From 1-14-2-50-31-20 sp964617555 (lineage in GTDB: Bacteria > Bacteroidota > Ignavibacteria > Ignavibacteriales > Melioribacteraceae): 64,000 bases of DNA. Both the position numbers and the translations under genes were made by a program. The notes under the pieces were generated by a model that saw only the letters and a program-made list of their open reading frames with translations, did no database searches and was not told where the DNA came from. The DNA is taken from NCBI GenBank assembly GCA_964617555.1, contig CAZTYP010000071.1:15206-79205 (forward strand), written 5' to 3'. Each line of letters opens with the position of its first letter. The stretch's first letter is position 1. Below, in pieces: positions 35,925 to 45,065 of the stretch.

Positions 35925-37265
35925 TTACAGTAAATTACTTGCCAACTCTGCCAAAACGGAACGCTCCCCTTTTTCCAAATTAATATGCGCATAAAGTTTT
36001 TCGCCTTTAAAATGGTCTATTAAATAAGAGAGTCCGTTTGATTGTGAATCAAGATAAGGGTGGTCAATCTGATAAATATCTCCCGTAAGAACTATCTTTG
36101 CTCCTTCACCGGCTCTGGTAATTATCGTTTTAATTTCGTGGGGTGTTAAATTTTGTGCTTCATCCACAATAAAATATATTCGTTGTAAACTTCTGCCCCT
36201 AATATAACTTAGCGGCTCAATAACCAATTTATTATCCTTCAGCATATTTTGGATTATAATATAATTTTTATCGTTTTCTGAATATTGGTCTTGAATAACT
36301 TTAAGGTTATCCCACAACGGTTGCATATAAGGGCCTAATTTGCTTTCAACATCCCCGGGCAAAAAGCCGATATCTTTATTGCTCAAGGGCACAATCGGGC
36401 GCCCGACAAAAATTTGCCGATAATTTTTTCTTACTTGTAAAGCACAAGCCAAAGCAAGCAATGTTTTCCCGGTTCCGGCTTTTCCGGTAAGTGTAACCAA
36501 AGGGATATCGGAATTTACCAATGCATCTACCGCAAAGGTTTGTTCGGCGTTTCGCGGCGTTATTCCGTAGGCGGGGTTTTTATCCAGTTTGTTGAAAAAC
36601 ACCATTTCACTATCTAAACGTGCCAATACGGAGCGATTGTAATTTTTTATAATAAAAAATTTGTTGGGAATAAATTCCGATTCGGTTTTTTCTTTTACAA
36701 TGTTCGCATTAACTTGAAACGGCGGTTCGTAAAATTTTTTTAAAATTTCATCGTCAAAATTATCAAGAATATCTTTCCCGCTGTATAGTTCGTCAATACT
36801 CCGAATACGATCTGTTGTGTAATCTTCCGCCAAGATACCAAGGGCTTTTGCTTTCATACGAAGATTAACATCCTTTGTAACTAAAATATGTTTGCGTTTT
36901 ATTTTGCTTGACTTTTCAAGTTCGTATGCACAGCTTAAAATTCTATGGTCGGGGGTATCTTCCCTGAATGCTTTTTTTATTTCGTCGCACAAACCGTTTG
37001 TAATTACAACCCGCACTTTTCCTTTCCCTTTTCCGAGAGATATTCCCCCGTTAAAAAGGGCTTTGCCGGTAAGGGAGTCAAGCGTTCGTGCAAACTGGCG
37101 TGCGTTAATATTTATTACTTGGCTTCCTCTTTTAAAGTGGTCAATCTCTTCAATTACGGTTAAAGGAATTACGATATCGTTTTCTTCAAACTGATGGATT
37201 GAATTCGGGTCATGTAGAATTACATTTGTATCCAGAATAAATGTTTTCGGGGTTTTCTTTGTCAT
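35925..37265 (-). CDS. PhoH-family ATPase with N-terminal PIN domain
   Basis: 446 aa from the ATG at 37265. The N-terminal about 150 residues are a PIN nuclease-like domain (TFILDTNVILHDPNSIHQF, later VTKDVNLRMKAKALG, with the acidic residues D, E and D). The C-terminal half is a PhoH ATPase with Walker A LTGKAGTGKTLLALA and Walker B RIYFIVDEAQNL. PIN-PhoH proteins (YlaK/PhoH2 type) act on RNA; some have helicase and RNase activities. It is a single-gene unit, convergent with serS and divergent from the miaE-like gene. Confidence 0.9.
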   Translation of the reverse strand: MTKKTPKTFILDTNVILHDPNSIHQFEENDIVIPLTVIEEIDHFKRGSQVININARQFARTLDSLTGKALFNGGISLGKGKGKVRVVITNGLCDEIKKAFREDTPDHRILSCAYELEKSSKIKRKHILVTKDVNLRMKAKALGILAEDYTTDRIRSIDELYSGKDILDNFDDEILKKFYEPPFQVNANIVKEKTESEFIPNKFFIIKNYNRSVLARLDSEMVFFNKLDKNPAYGITPRNAEQTFAVDALVNSDIPLVTLTGKAGTGKTLLALACALQVRKNYRQIFVGRPIVPLSNKDIGFLPGDVESKLGPYMQPLWDNLKVIQDQYSENDKNYIIIQNMLKDNKLVIEPLSYIRGRSLQRIYFIVDEAQNLTPHEIKTIITRAGEGAKIVLTGDIYQIDHPYLDSQSNGLSYLIDHFKGEKLYAHINLEKGERSVLAELASNLL

Positions 37266-37352
37266 AAAGCCCACCGTAGTATTGATAAATTTTTATGCAA
37301 TAAATAATTATAATATATTATTTAAGCAAATAAAAAATATTATGGAAAAGAG

Positions 37353-37928
37353 ATGCTTTGCCTACAATGTAATACAAATCCGGGGTGGATAAATGCCGTT
37401 AAACAAAATATTACCGCAACAATAATAGATCATGCCCATGCCGAAAAAAAAGCGGCACAAACAGCTTTGAATTTGATTAATACATATCCCGAAAAAACCG
37501 ACTTGGCTTTGGAATTATCGGAGTTGATTATAGAGGAGATTAATCATTTTAAAACCGTGATGGAACTGCTTAACAATAGGGGTGTAAAACTGACCAAAGA
37601 TACGGGAGATGAATATGCGCGGCAACTCTTTTCCAATTTACGAAAAGAACAACCGCAAAGGTTTTTAGATCATCTGCTGGTGGCGGGCATTATTGAAGCC
37701 CGTTCGTGTGAGCGATTGAAAATTTTGGAGAATAATATTGATGATTCCGAGTTGAAGAAAATTTATCATGAGCTTTTTCCTACTGAAGCCAATCATTACA
37801 GGATGTTTATTGATATTGCAAAAAAATATTTCGATAAAACGGAGGTTGAAAAAAGACTTTTTGAACTTTCCGCTTTGGAATGCAAAATAATAAAAAAATT
37901 AACCGATAAACCGACAATGCACGGATAA
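37353..37928 (+). CDS. miaE: MiaE-like tRNA hydroxylase (di-iron)
   Basis: 191 aa. A four-helix-bundle carboxylate-bridged di-iron protein. The iron-ligand pattern is visible in DHAHAEKKAAQTA, then IIEEINHF (ExxH), GIIEARSCERL and FPTEANHYRMF (ExxH), in the MiaE order. MiaE hydroxylates the isopentenyl side chain of ms2i6A37 in tRNA using O2. The start ATG has GGAAAAGAG upstream. It is followed after 28 bp by the aldehyde dehydrogenase gene on the same strand, with no obvious functional link. Confidence 0.83.
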   Translation: MLCLQCNTNPGWINAVKQNITATIIDHAHAEKKAAQTALNLINTYPEKTDLALELSELIIEEINHFKTVMELLNNRGVKLTKDTGDEYARQLFSNLRKEQPQRFLDHLLVAGIIEARSCERLKILENNIDDSELKKIYHELFPTEANHYRMFIDIAKKYFDKTEVEKRLFELSALECKIIKKLTDKPTMHG

Positions 37929-37956
37929 GAGTTTAATAAATAGAAGGAAAATAAAA

Positions 37957-39333
37957 ATGGCGATTGAAACAATTAACCCTGCAAATAATTTTGTTGTAAA
38001 ACAATTCAAAGCAATTTCCGATGAAGAAGTAAAAGAAAAAATTGAAAAAGCACACACCGCTTTTCTAAATTGGAGAGAAACTTCTTTTGCCGAACGCGGC
38101 AAAATGCTAAATAACACGGCAAATGTATTGCGTAAAAATATAAAAAAATATGCCGAAATTATGACAACGGAAATGGGTAAGCCTATTACACAAGCTATTG
38201 CCGAAGTTGAAAAATGTGCTTGGGTTTGTGAATATTACGCTGAAAATGCGGAAATGATTTTACAAAAAGAATTTATTCAAACCGATGCATCGGAAAGTTA
38301 TGTGCAATTTGACCCGTTGGGAATTGTACTTGCGGTTATGCCGTGGAATTATCCCTTTTGGCAAGTACTCCGGTTCGCCGCTCCCGCATTAATGGCCGGT
38401 AATGTTGCTCTTTTAAAGCATGCATCAAACGTTCCGATGTCCGCTCTTGCAATCGAGGAGCTTTTTTTGGAAGCGGGATTACCCGAAAATGTTTTTACCA
38501 CTCTTTTAATAGAATCGTATCAAGTAGATGCCGTGTTAAAAAATTCTTTGGTAAAAGCGGCAACATTAACCGGTAGCGAACCTGCAGGCAAATCGGTAGC
38601 ATCAATCTCCGGCAAAATGTTAAAAAAAACCGTGATGGAATTAGGCGGGAGCGATCCCTTCATTGTTCTGGCTGATGCCGATATTGATGATGCCGTAAAC
38701 ATCGGGGTTACCGCACGCACATTGAATAACGGACAAAGCTGTATTGCCGCAAAGCGATTTGTTATGGTAGAAGATGTTGCCGATGAGTTTGAAAAAAAAC
38801 TTGTTAACAAAATGAATTCGTTGGTTATTGGAGATCCTATGGATGAAAAAACGGAATTGGGCCCGATAGCCAGAGCCGATTTAATGTTAGAGCTGGAATA
38901 CCAAGTTGAAACCACTGTAAAGCAAGGAGCAAAAATTCTATGCGGCGGAAAACCTCTTGATAGAGAAGGAGCCTTTTTCCCCGCTACGGTTTTATCCGGC
39001 GTTCAAAAGGGAATGTTGGCATACTCGGAAGAATTATTCGGTCCGGTTGCAATAATGATTCGTGCAAAAAACACGGAAGACGCTATACGCATAGCAAACG
39101 ACACTCCGTTCGGACTGGGTGCATCAATTTGGACAAAAGATATTGAGAAGGCAAAAGAATTGGCAAAAAAAATTGATTCGGGTTCGGTTTTTATTAACGG
39201 ACTTGTCAAATCCGATCCGCGTTTGCCTTTCGGCGGAGTAAAAACTTCTGGTTACGGAAGAGAATTATCGCACTACGGAATAAAGGAATTTGTAAATATC
39301 AAAACCGTTTGGATTAATGATTCGGTGATTTAA
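37957..39333 (+). CDS. Aldehyde dehydrogenase, succinate-semialdehyde dehydrogenase type
   Basis: 458 aa. NAD(P)-dependent aldehyde dehydrogenase fold: VMPWNYPFWQVLRFAAPALMAGN (nucleotide-binding segment), TGSEPAGKSVA, MELGGSDPFIVL with the catalytic Glu, and GQSCIAAKRF with the catalytic Cys. The early NPANNFVVKQF start and the LNWRETSFAERGKML segment match the short succinate-semialdehyde dehydrogenase group (GabD/Sad). The exact substrate is inferred. An AGAAGGAAA site lies just upstream. Confidence 0.88.
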   Translation: MAIETINPANNFVVKQFKAISDEEVKEKIEKAHTAFLNWRETSFAERGKMLNNTANVLRKNIKKYAEIMTTEMGKPITQAIAEVEKCAWVCEYYAENAEMILQKEFIQTDASESYVQFDPLGIVLAVMPWNYPFWQVLRFAAPALMAGNVALLKHASNVPMSALAIEELFLEAGLPENVFTTLLIESYQVDAVLKNSLVKAATLTGSEPAGKSVASISGKMLKKTVMELGGSDPFIVLADADIDDAVNIGVTARTLNNGQSCIAAKRFVMVEDVADEFEKKLVNKMNSLVIGDPMDEKTELGPIARADLMLELEYQVETTVKQGAKILCGGKPLDREGAFFPATVLSGVQKGMLAYSEELFGPVAIMIRAKNTEDAIRIANDTPFGLGASIWTKDIEKAKELAKKIDSGSVFINGLVKSDPRLPFGGVKTSGYGRELSHYGIKEFVNIKTVWINDSVI

Positions 39334-39469
39334 AAAACATTATAAAAATAGGTTAATATGTTTTTATTCCGGATATAAACGTTCTATTGTTTTATTATCA
39401 ATAATTTGATTTAAATGTAAAAGATTCACAACCGCTGTTTTTTTATTTCATATGGGAAAATTAAAATGG

Positions 39470-39477
39470 TAATTTTG
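39470..39477 (+). promoter_or_regulatory. Putative -7 promoter element of the DUF4905-like gene
   Basis: TAATTTTG, an exact TAnnTTTG match, 43 nt before the ATG at 39521. No convincing -33 TTG. Confidence 0.35.
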
Positions 39478-39520
39478 AATAGTAAGTTTAGATAGTAATT
39501 GTTTTTGCGGATATAATATT

Positions 39521-40342
39521 ATGAAATTAAAAAAGAAATTTAAATTTTCAGATGGAAATCAAGTTTGGAGGATAAAAATAACCGCTTCCGATAAACTTCT
39601 TGTTGAAACACGCGATACGGAAAAGATGAAGGCGTATTTTCATTCCTATGGACTTATTGACGGGAAAAAATTTTTTTCTGATTATTTAATGCCGGAACCT
39701 TTTTGGTTGGGAATAGAAGCAATAGAAGATGATATAATTTTTTTTCACCGTTATGCCAAACCGGATATGCCGGGACACCGCGGAATTTTCGCTTTTGATA
39801 TAAACACACAAGAAATTTTATGGGAAAACGATTTATACTCATATCTTTTCATTAAAAACAACTCTCTTTATGTTTTTCAAGAACGCTTTGAAGGAAGAAT
39901 CTTTTCAATTCTTGATTTAAGAACGGGAAAGGTAATTGAAGAACTTGGAAATAATTTCGATAAAATAAACGAACTAAAAGACGAGGCGGAATCATCCGTA
40001 GATTACAGTAATTATCTTTTCCCTGAAAGATATTATTCTACTAACAATACTCTTATCGATACAATAATTTCTAACAAGACCAAAGATGTTAAAATTAACG
40101 GCAGTATTGATTTTGTTGTAAATGATAATTTGCTGGTTTTTAATTTTCATCAGGTCGGTAAAGGAAAAGAACTTATTAATAAACTTTATGTTTTCGATTT
40201 GGAAAAAGCCAAAGAGATTTTCGGTGATATATTAAATAAATCGGCTAATGCTTATGCCCCGGATTCTTTTTTCGTTTACAAAAATCTGATAATTTTGTTG
40301 AAAGAGAAAAAAGAGATTCTTATTCTTGAAATAAAAGAATGA
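39521..40342 (+). CDS. DUF4905-like hypothetical protein
   Basis: 273 aa, no signal peptide. The protein is beta-rich, with repeats of the form IIFFHRYAKPDMPGHRGIFAFDI, then ILWENDLYSYLFIKNNSLYVFQE and the FSILDLRTGKVIEEL segment, which suggests beta-propeller-like blades. It resembles DUF4905 proteins of Bacteroidetes, whose function is unknown; this match is from memory. It lies 7 bp before the AMMECR1-domain gene on the same strand, so it may belong to the same transcript as the AMMECR1/MEMO pair. Confidence 0.6.
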   Translation: MKLKKKFKFSDGNQVWRIKITASDKLLVETRDTEKMKAYFHSYGLIDGKKFFSDYLMPEPFWLGIEAIEDDIIFFHRYAKPDMPGHRGIFAFDINTQEILWENDLYSYLFIKNNSLYVFQERFEGRIFSILDLRTGKVIEELGNNFDKINELKDEAESSVDYSNYLFPERYYSTNNTLIDTIISNKTKDVKINGSIDFVVNDNLLVFNFHQVGKGKELINKLYVFDLEKAKEIFGDILNKSANAYAPDSFFVYKNLIILLKEKKEILILEIKE

Positions 40343-40349
40343 GGTGCTT

Positions 40350-40916
40350 ATGAAAATTTCTTCGGAAGAAAAAAAAATCATGTTGCAAATAGCACATAAC
40401 GCCATTGCTTCTCTTTACGATAAAAACATTTCCGATAATATCGATTATGCAAAATATCCAATTTTACAAACTCACAAAGGGGTTTTTGTTACTTTAACAA
40501 AAAACAAAGCTTTACGCGGTTGTATCGGGTATATAATATCAAATCTGCCTTTATATCAAACAATACAAGATTCTGCAAAGCAAGCTGCAATCGGGGATCC
40601 GAGATTTCCGAAATTAACACGGGAAGAATTTGAAAAAACAGCAATCGAGATTTCCATTTTATCTGAACCTTTTCCAATGAAAAGTTACGATGAAATTATT
40701 ATAGGTAAACACGGGCTGATTTTAACCGAACAAGGAAGGCGAGGATTATTGCTCCCCCAAGTGCCCATTGAACATAATATGACAAAAGAAGAATATTTAT
40801 CCGCTCTTTGTCAAAAAGCGGGTTTTCATCCTAACCTTTGGAGAGAGCGGGTTTTGGATATAGAGATGTTTACGGCGGATGTTTTTTCGGAAGAGGAGAT
40901 AGAAGATGACAAGTAA
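40350..40916 (+). CDS. AMMECR1-domain protein (AmmeMemoRadiSam system component A)
   Basis: 188 aa from the ATG at 40350, with GAGG 5-6 nt upstream. The AMMECR1 fold shows the near-invariant LRGCIG motif (in NKALRGCIGYI) and the later GDPRFPKLTREEFEKTAIEISIL, with GLLLPQVPIEHNMTKEEYL near the end. In bacteria and archaea it is encoded with a MEMO1-like protein, which follows here overlapping by 11 bp, and often with a radical SAM enzyme. The biochemical role is not firmly established. No radical SAM gene is adjacent. Confidence 0.92.
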   Translation: MKISSEEKKIMLQIAHNAIASLYDKNISDNIDYAKYPILQTHKGVFVTLTKNKALRGCIGYIISNLPLYQTIQDSAKQAAIGDPRFPKLTREEFEKTAIEISILSEPFPMKSYDEIIIGKHGLILTEQGRRGLLLPQVPIEHNMTKEEYLSALCQKAGFHPNLWRERVLDIEMFTADVFSEEEIEDDK

Positions 40917-41733
40917 TATAAGAAGACCGGCTGTTGCGGGAATGTTTTATCCATCCGACCCTGTTGAACTTAAAGAGACAATAAAAAAGCTGCTTGATAA
41001 CAACAGACCTTCAAAAAAATATAAAAATATTGTTGGAATAATTTCACCACACGCCGGATATATTTATTCGGGAGAGAGTGCCGCTTTTGCTTATAATGTG
41101 TTGAACGAAAATTCAAACTTTAAAACGGCAATTATCATTTCACCCGGTCATCATGAATATTTTAGAGGGTGTTCAATTTTTACAGGCGATGCTTACGACA
41201 CTCCCCTTGGCAAAACAGCCGTAAACAAAAAGCTTTCGGAACAAATTATAAACAATTCAAAAGATGTCCGTTTTTCCGATATGGGACATGAAAAAGAACA
41301 TGCTCTGGAAGTTCAGTTGCCTTTTCTTCAAGTAATTAAAAAAGATTTTACAATTGTTCCGATTGTTATGGGAGATCAAAATGCCGTTTATGTGCAAGAT
41401 TTATCGAAAGCTCTTGCCTCTGTTATAAATGATGATATAGTGATTATTGCAAGTTCCGATTTGTCCCATTTCCACTCTAAAAAGGAAGCACAAAAATTAG
41501 ATAAAATAATAATTGATAGAATTAATAATTTTGAATACCCCGAACTTTACAACGATTTAGCAAGTAGAAAAACCGAAGCATGCGGCGGAGGCGGGATTGT
41601 GGCTTTGCTTGAAACTGCCGATATTGTCGGTAAAAACAAGGCGGAAGTATTGTCCTATACAGATTCAAGTAATGTTACTTTAGATACAACAAATGTTGTG
41701 GGTTATCTATCGGCCGTTGTTTACGGAGGATAA
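40906..41733 (+). CDS. MEMO1-like protein (AmmeMemoRadiSam system component B)
   Basis: 275 aa. The MEMO fold is related to class III extradiol dioxygenases. The conserved start RRPAVAGMFYPSDPVELKETI, the SPHAGYIYSG motif (metal-binding His), PGHHEYFRG and the SSDLSHFHSKKEAQKLD segment are all present, with the late TEACGGGGIVALLETA motif. Human MEMO1 binds copper or iron; the bacterial role is unknown. It overlaps the AMMECR1 gene by 11 bp, so expression is coupled, and a beta-lactamase-like gene follows after 2 bp. Confidence 0.92.
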   Translation: MTSNIRRPAVAGMFYPSDPVELKETIKKLLDNNRPSKKYKNIVGIISPHAGYIYSGESAAFAYNVLNENSNFKTAIIISPGHHEYFRGCSIFTGDAYDTPLGKTAVNKKLSEQIINNSKDVRFSDMGHEKEHALEVQLPFLQVIKKDFTIVPIVMGDQNAVYVQDLSKALASVINDDIVIIASSDLSHFHSKKEAQKLDKIIIDRINNFEYPELYNDLASRKTEACGGGGIVALLETADIVGKNKAEVLSYTDSSNVTLDTTNVVGYLSAVVYGG

Positions 41734-41735
41734 TT

Positions 41736-42800
41736 ATGAATAAATTTTTTATTTCGTTTTTCCTCCTTTTTCTGCTGTTTTCATGTTCACCAAGGCAGAC
41801 GCTTCAAACTCAGGTTGATACCATCTTTTCGGAATTTAGAGAAAACACACCCGGAGTTTCCGTATTAATAAAAAAAGACGGGAAAATAATTTTCAAAAAA
41901 GGTTACGGTCTTGCAAATTTGGAAAATAAAACTCCAATTACACCCAAAACAAATTTCAGATTAGCATCAATAACAAAGCAATTTACGGCATATTCAATAA
42001 TGCTTTTGGAACAAGAAAGAAAACTTTCCTTTGATGATAATCTTACAAGGTTTTTCCCTGATTTTCCGAGTTATGGAAGAAAGATAACAATCAGAAACAT
42101 TTTACATCATACATCCGGTTTACTTGCATATGAAGAAAATGTTGACGATACGGTTACCGCACAATTAAAAGACGAAGACGTTTTGAAAATATTAATGAAA
42201 CAAGACTCCACCTACTTTGAGCCGGGAACAAAGCACAGATACAGTAATTCGGGGTATGCGTTGCTTGCGTTAATTGTTGAAAAATTATCCGGCAAGACTT
42301 TCGCCGAATTTTTAAAGGAAAGACTTTTTACACCGCTTAACATGACAAAAAGTATTGCATACGAAAAGGGGGTTTCCGAAGTTTCGAACAGAGCATTCGG
42401 TTATACCAAAACAGATAGCGGATTTGTTTTTACGGACCAAAGTTTATATAGTGCCGTGTTAGGCGATGGAGGGATATATTCTTCAACGTTGGATTTGGTT
42501 AAATGGGATAGTGAAATTTCAAACCCGGTTTTACTTCCGAAAAAGAAACTTGAATCAGCGTTACAAAAATTCTGCTTGCCGAACGGAGATACCGTAAATT
42601 ACGGATTCGGGTGGCGGCTGGACCCATACAGAAATTTTGAAAGACCCTATCATACCGGAGGCACATCCGGTTTTAGTAATATTTATATGAAAATACCCAC
42701 ACTGGATTTAACAATTATTGTTTTGATAAATATTCGTAATTATGATGCAAAAGGATATGCGGAAAAAATAGCGGATATTTTTATTGATGAAAATAATTAA
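41736..42800 (+). CDS. Beta-lactamase-fold serine hydrolase, lipoprotein
   Basis: 354 aa. A lipoprotein signal (MNKFFISFFLLFLLFSC) gives lipid-modified Cys17. The catalytic SxxK motif is Ser78-I-T-Lys81, the YSN motif is in HRYSNSGYALLALI, and HTGGTSGF near the C-terminus matches the K/H-T-G box. This is the class C beta-lactamase/DD-peptidase superfamily, including esterases and D-aminopeptidases; true antibiotic resistance cannot be claimed. It starts 2 bp after the MEMO gene, so all four genes from 39521 may be one transcript. Confidence 0.85.
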   Translation: MNKFFISFFLLFLLFSCSPRQTLQTQVDTIFSEFRENTPGVSVLIKKDGKIIFKKGYGLANLENKTPITPKTNFRLASITKQFTAYSIMLLEQERKLSFDDNLTRFFPDFPSYGRKITIRNILHHTSGLLAYEENVDDTVTAQLKDEDVLKILMKQDSTYFEPGTKHRYSNSGYALLALIVEKLSGKTFAEFLKERLFTPLNMTKSIAYEKGVSEVSNRAFGYTKTDSGFVFTDQSLYSAVLGDGGIYSSTLDLVKWDSEISNPVLLPKKKLESALQKFCLPNGDTVNYGFGWRLDPYRNFERPYHTGGTSGFSNIYMKIPTLDLTIIVLINIRNYDAKGYAEKIADIFIDENN

Positions 42801-42889
42801 GAGGGAAAGACAAGAGTTATATAATAATTGATATAGCTTAATCTATTCGTTAAATTTAAAATCGTTTTAAAAATAAAAAGAGAATTTTT

Positions 42890-43873
42890 ATGAGAGCCAT
42901 TATTCCGGTTGCCGGTTTTGGAACAAGACTAAAACCACATACTTTAACACATCCCAAAGTGTTATTAAATGTTGGTGGAAAACCGATTATTTCTCATATT
43001 GTTGAAAAATTATTGGAAGAAAGCATTACCGAAGCAACATTTATTGTAGGGTATCTGGGCGAACAAATTGAAAGCTATATTACCGAAACATTTCCCGAAT
43101 TAAAAGCCGATTATGTTGAGCAAAAAGAATTATTGGGTTTGGGACATGCCATATATCAAGCGGCGCGTACATTTAAAGGCGAAGAGCTCTTTATTATTCT
43201 TGGAGACACAATCTTTGATGTTGATATGGGGCAAGTTTTAAAACTCGAAACATCGGCATTGGGTGTAAAAAAAGTTGAAGACCCGAGAAGGTTCGGAGTT
43301 GTAGAATTAGAGAACGGATTTATCTCCAAATTAATCGAAAAACCGCAAAATCCCACAACCAATCTTGCTTTGGTTGGTTTGTATTATATTAAAAATTCCG
43401 CCCTTCTTACGAAAAGCTTAGAAGAACTTTTTGCAAAGGATATAAGAACAAAAGGGGAGTTTCAGCTTACAGACGCTCTACAGCTTATGATTGAAAATGG
43501 AGAAAAGTTTTCAACATTTCCCGTCGAAGGATGGTACGACTGCGGAAAACCGGAAACGCTCCTTTCCACAAATCAATTTATCCTTTCGCGCAACGGAAAA
43601 AGTTTGAAACTTGAAAATGTTGTTATCAATCAACCCGTTTATATTTCTTCTACGGCAAAAATTAACAATTCCGTTATAGGGCCTTACGTTTCTATTGGCG
43701 ATAATTGCGAAGTGGTTGATTCGGTAATAAAAAATTCTATAATAAATAAAAACTCCAAAGTAAAACGCATGGTGTTAACCGATTCTATTGTTGGTGCCGA
43801 CGCTAAGGTTAAGGGGAGTCTTCACAAAATGAATGTGGGAGATTCGTTAGAGTTTGAATTAATAAATGAATAA
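42890..43873 (+). CDS. Sugar-1-phosphate nucleotidyltransferase with beta-helix tail
   Basis: 327 aa. The N-terminal nucleotidyltransferase domain has the nucleotide-binding signature AIIPVAGFGTRLKPHTLTHPK (about residues 3-23, G-x-G-T-R-x5-P-K type) and EKQ-like VEQKELLGLGHAI, then FIILGDTIFD. From about residue 245 the C-terminus has a short left-handed beta-helix of hexapeptide repeats (SVIGPYVSIGDNCEVVDS). Members use dTTP, UTP or GTP with glucose- or mannose-1-phosphate to make cell-surface sugars. The substrate here is not decided. It lies 16 bp before metK. Confidence 0.85.
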   Translation: MRAIIPVAGFGTRLKPHTLTHPKVLLNVGGKPIISHIVEKLLEESITEATFIVGYLGEQIESYITETFPELKADYVEQKELLGLGHAIYQAARTFKGEELFIILGDTIFDVDMGQVLKLETSALGVKKVEDPRRFGVVELENGFISKLIEKPQNPTTNLALVGLYYIKNSALLTKSLEELFAKDIRTKGEFQLTDALQLMIENGEKFSTFPVEGWYDCGKPETLLSTNQFILSRNGKSLKLENVVINQPVYISSTAKINNSVIGPYVSIGDNCEVVDSVIKNSIINKNSKVKRMVLTDSIVGADAKVKGSLHKMNVGDSLEFELINE

Positions 43874-43889
43874 AATATAAGAGGAAAAC

Positions 43890-45026
43890 ATGTCATATTT
43901 TTTTACATCGGAATCTGTTTCCGAAGGACATCCCGATAAAATTTGCGATGCAATTTCCGACGGAATATTGGATGCAATTTTGGAACAGGATGCTAATGCT
44001 CGCGTTGCTTGCGAAACATTTGTAACAACCGGTTTGGCGGTTGTTGGTGGTGAAGTAACTACAACTGCTTATGTGGATATTGAATCTGTGATTAGAAAAA
44101 CAATTAGAGAAATAGGATATACTAAAGCGGAATATAAATTCGATTCGGAATCATGCGGTGTGTTAAATTCAATTCATTCCCAATCTCCCGATATTGCAAT
44201 GGGGGTTGATAAGGGTGGTGCCGGAGACCAAGGGATTATGTTCGGATATGCTTGTGACCAAACTCCCGAATTGATGCCTATGCCGATTGTTTATGCACAT
44301 AAATTGGTAAAAAAACTTTCCGATATCAGAAAGAAAAATCCGAAGCTTATGCCTTACTTGCGTCCCGACGCAAAATCTCAGGTAACTATTGAATACGATG
44401 AAAACAATAAACCGTTGCGTGTTGAAGCGGTTGTTATTTCCACCCAACATGATTCGAAAGTAAAACAGAGCAAAATAAAAAAAGATATTATAGAACATGT
44501 AATCAAAAAAATTATACCGGCAAGACTGCTTGATAAAAAAACAAAGTATTTTGTAAATCCTACCGGACGTTTTGAAATAGGCGGGCCTCACGGAGACAGC
44601 GGCTTAACCGGAAGAAAAATAATCGTGGATACCTACGGCGGTTGGGCACCTCACGGCGGCGGTGCGTTTTCGGGCAAAGACCCTTCTAAAGTTGATAGAA
44701 GTGCAACATATGCTGCGCGTCATATTGCCAAAAATGTTGTTGCCGCAAAGTTGGCTAAGGAATGTTTAGTTCAACTTGCGTACGCAATCGGTGTTCCGGA
44801 GCCTGTTTCGGTTTATGTGGATACAAAAGGTACCGGCGTAATTCCCGATAAAGAAATTTCCGAAATGATTGTTAAAGAAGTTGATTTAACACCGGCAGGA
44901 ATTATTAAACGGTTAGATTTAAGAAAACCGATTTATCAAAAAACATCCAGTTACGGTCATTTCGGAAGAAAAGACTTCTCTTGGGAAAAACTTGACTTGA
45001 CGGAAACATTTAAAAAATATAAATGA
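43890..45026 (+). CDS. metK: S-adenosylmethionine synthetase
   Basis: 378 aa. It makes S-adenosylmethionine from methionine and ATP. Motifs include SEGHPDKICDAISD (ATP-binding), GAGDQGIMFGYACDQT (the family hexapeptide region), and GGAFSGKDPSKVDRSATYAAR (phosphate binding). It has a normal AGAGGAAA site. ahcY follows after 39 bp, so the two methyl-cycle steps are probably co-transcribed. I saw no SAM riboswitch: only 16 bp separate it from the upstream gene. Confidence 0.97.
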   Translation: MSYFFTSESVSEGHPDKICDAISDGILDAILEQDANARVACETFVTTGLAVVGGEVTTTAYVDIESVIRKTIREIGYTKAEYKFDSESCGVLNSIHSQSPDIAMGVDKGGAGDQGIMFGYACDQTPELMPMPIVYAHKLVKKLSDIRKKNPKLMPYLRPDAKSQVTIEYDENNKPLRVEAVVISTQHDSKVKQSKIKKDIIEHVIKKIIPARLLDKKTKYFVNPTGRFEIGGPHGDSGLTGRKIIVDTYGGWAPHGGGAFSGKDPSKVDRSATYAARHIAKNVVAAKLAKECLVQLAYAIGVPEPVSVYVDTKGTGVIPDKEISEMIVKEVDLTPAGIIKRLDLRKPIYQKTSSYGHFGRKDFSWEKLDLTETFKKYK

Positions 45027-45065
45027 TTATGAATGACAATATAATTTAGAAACGAAGGAATAAAA

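Noticed and set aside
43874..43889. SAM riboswitch before metK
   Set aside because: Only 16 bp separate metK from the gene before it.
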